This document shows, piece by piece, positions 13,570 to 14,208 of a stretch of DNA of 14,208 bases (its first letter is position 1; each line of letters opens with the position of its first letter). The notes below the pieces were generated by a model. That model saw nothing but the letters and a program-made list of their open reading frames with translations, was not told the DNA's origin and ran no database searches. The DNA is from Syntrophomonadaceae bacterium. GTDB taxonomy: Bacteria > Bacillota > Ch66 > Ch109. The stretch covers positions 1 through 14,208 of the forward strand of contig JAAZDI010000102.1 in assembly GCA_012512295.1 (NCBI GenBank), written 5' to 3'. A program made the position numbers and the translations under genes.

Positions 13570-13803
13570 ATGGCTTATTATGACTTTCAATGTCTAAGTT
13601 GCGGTAATCAATTTGAAATAAAGACATCCCCTCACGACCTGGATAAAGTTCAGTGCCCGGGGTGTGAGGGAAAGGAATTAAAACGAATCTATAAATACTT
13701 CGGGATGTTTGTTAAGGCTGGTAAATACGGTGGTTCAACCGGTCCTCGAGGTGGGCCTGGTTCTGAACCTCCCTGTGCTGCAGACTGTTCTACCGGTGGT
13801 TGA
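13570..13803 (+). CDS. FmdB-family zinc ribbon protein
   Basis: A 77-residue small protein starting MAYYDFQCLSCGNQFE. Zinc-ribbon cysteines are Cys8, Cys11, Cys29 and Cys32, followed by KRIYKYFGMFVK and a glycine/proline-rich tail with two further cysteines near the end. This is the standard FmdB/CxxC_CXXC_SSSS architecture. The name comes from a putative regulator of amide metabolism, but the cellular role is not established. ATG 13570 has a G-rich ribosome binding site (GGGGGG, 13557-13562) seven bases upstream. It lies 60 bases after ispH-rpsA with no terminator in between, so it may be co-transcribed. Confidence 0.88.
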   Translation: MAYYDFQCLSCGNQFEIKTSPHDLDKVQCPGCEGKELKRIYKYFGMFVKAGKYGGSTGPRGGPGSEPPCAADCSTGG

Positions 13804-13816
13804 GGCCTTTAAATGC

Positions 13817-13923
13817 GGTGTTGGTCTCTCTATAAGCAATGCGCGAGAGGCGGACGTCTGCACAGAATCCCGACACTGCCAGGGTGTTGGTTTCTCTATG
13901 AGTAATGCACGACGGATCTGCAC
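13817..13923. repeat. Two-copy imperfect direct repeat after the zinc ribbon gene
   Basis: Copy one spans 13817-13863 and copy two 13883-13923, 66 bases apart start to start. The first 30 bases differ at four positions only, all transitions (13826/13892, 13834/13900, 13837/13903, 13843/13909). Both end in TCTGCAC after a region where copy one carries six extra bases. The - strand reading gives RALLIERPTP and RALLIEKPTP; the + strand reading gives GVGLSISNAR and GVGFSMSNAR. It may belong to a dispersed repeat family. Confidence 0.75.
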
Positions 13924-13951
13924 TAACCCAGCAAAGGATCAACTATCGCAA

Positions 13952-13970
13952 TTCCGGTCGGGAGCCGGAA
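13952..13970. repeat. GC-rich hairpin upstream of the terminator
   Basis: TTCCGG (13952-13957) pairs with CCGGAA (13965-13970) across a seven-base loop. No U-run follows. It lies between the two-copy repeat and the terminator and may stabilise the transcript end. Confidence 0.45.
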
Positions 13971-13981
13971 AGCAGTGAATC

Positions 13982-14031
13982 AGAGGAAAACCGGTAGCAT
14001 TTGAGAGGCTATTGGTTTTCCTTTTTATTTT
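13982..14031 (+). terminator. Strong rho-independent terminator
   Basis: AGGAAAACC (13984-13992) pairs with GGTTTTCCT (14014-14022). The helix continues inward through two G-U pairs and TAGC/GCTA to a nine-base loop (13999-14007), making about 15 bp, and may extend outward by two more pairs. It is followed by TTTTTATTTT. It should end transcription of the ispH-rpsA/fmdB unit. Confidence 0.92.
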
Positions 14032-14033
14032 AA

Positions 14034-14120
14034 CCCTATTGGTATTATATTTTATAGTTTACATATTTAGGTATTCTTGGAGTTTATGAAAAGTATTTCA
14101 GGAACCGCTTGGCAATAGGG
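14034..14120 (+). repeat. Distant 8-bp inverted repeat upstream of the MobA-like gene
   Basis: CCCTATTG (14034-14041) is perfectly complementary to CAATAGGG (14113-14120), enclosing 71 AT-rich bases. It lies wholly between the terminator and the next gene. It could close a structured leader RNA or be a pair of operator half-sites. A weak promoter candidate, TTGGTA (14039) with CATATT (14062), overlaps its left arm, in which case the two arms would not both be transcribed. Confidence 0.4.
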
Positions 14121-14156
14121 ACCTTTACATAGCAAATACTGGTTGGAGGAGATTTT

Positions 14157-14208
14157 TTGGCAAAACTTAAAACGGCGGGCGGAATTATCTTAGCTGGCGG
14201 TAAGAGTA
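14157..14208 (+). CDS. Start of a MobA-like nucleotidyltransferase (partial)
   Basis: Only the first 17 residues are present: MAKLKTAGGIILAGGKS. The LAGGKS core is the nucleotide-binding start of MobA-type molybdenum cofactor guanylyltransferases and related sugar-phosphate nucleotidyltransferases (LAGGxSxRMG). TTG 14157 is preceded by GGAGGAG (14145-14151) with a five-base spacing. It starts a new transcription unit after the terminator at 13982-14031. MobA is the best guess, but IspD- or GlmU-like enzymes cannot be excluded from so short a piece. Confidence 0.7.
   Translation, partial: MAKLKTAGGIILAGGKS

Larger units (their letters stand above)
13804..14156. other. Gene-poor spacer between the zinc ribbon gene and the MobA-like gene
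   Basis: I find no convincing gene in these 353 bases. They hold an imperfect two-copy repeat (13817-13923), a GC-rich hairpin, a strong terminator, a distant inverted repeat and the ribosome binding site of the next gene. Open frames cross the repeat on both strands, but none has a ribosome binding site and each overlaps the fmdB-type gene. Confidence 0.6.

Noticed and set aside
13735..13923. 62-codon - strand frame containing RALLIE-type repeats
   Set aside because: Starts at a GTG with no ribosome binding site and runs antisense into the zinc ribbon gene. Kept as a finding about the repeat, not as a gene.
13817..13923. CRISPR-like array
   Set aside because: Only two copies, with internal length differences, and one gap of about 19 bases rather than regular spacers.
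13709..13978. 89-codon + strand frame crossing the two-copy repeat
   Set aside because: It overlaps the zinc ribbon gene in another frame, has no ribosome binding site at its start, and its only pattern comes from the repeat.

Overview
The window looks like chromosome of an anaerobic, Gram-positive member of the Clostridia, probably a Peptococcaceae- or Thermoanaerobacterales-like lineage. The evidence is strong AAGGAGG ribosome binding sites, frequent TTG and GTG starts, a ferredoxin-dependent 2-oxoacid oxidoreductase, an IspH-ribosomal protein S1 fusion known from Clostridia, a HutP-family protein and an AroH-type chorismate mutase. All convincing genes lie on the + strand. I saw no rRNA, tRNA, CRISPR array or intact insertion sequence. 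The assignment comes from gene content alone.

Layout. Positions 1-367 hold no convincing gene. A P-loop NTPase of unknown role (368-1096) precedes a tightly packed korDABC operon (1211-3819). A FadR-type regulator with its own strong promoter (4031-4765) follows. Next come larB of nickel-pincer cofactor synthesis (4914-5672) and an HI0933/BaiN-type flavoprotein (5690-7028), whose frame is broken by one extra G in a run of eight. A membrane-anchored protein of unknown function (7244-7858) is followed by an aromatic-pathway block. This block holds a HutP-family protein (8075-8482), chorismate mutase aroH (8514-8882) and a DAHP synthase without the usual N-terminal regulatory domain (9072-9902). 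Housekeeping genes follow: cmk, plsC, the ispH-rpsA fusion and an FmdB-type zinc ribbon gene. A strong terminator closes this part at 13982-14031. The window ends in the first codons of a MobA-like nucleotidyltransferase.

How the genes work together. KorDABC interconverts a 2-oxoacid and its acyl-CoA using ferredoxin. AroF makes the first committed intermediate of the shikimate pathway, and AroH converts chorismate to prephenate. Cmk, PlsC, IspH and S1 serve nucleotide, phospholipid, isoprenoid and translation functions.

The most interesting part is 7858-9902. A HutP homologue lacking two of the three histidines that hold Mg2+/L-histidine in Bacillus subtilis HutP sits directly before aroH and a DAHP synthase missing its allosteric domain. 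NAG-triplet clusters lie in the spacers before hutP and before aroF; the first cluster has close to the seven-base period of HutP RNA sites. This suggests RNA-level control of aromatic biosynthesis by a HutP relative. That is an inference, not a demonstration. A second notable point is a near-consensus promoter placed so that the cmk mRNA should start at or next to its ATG (leaderless).
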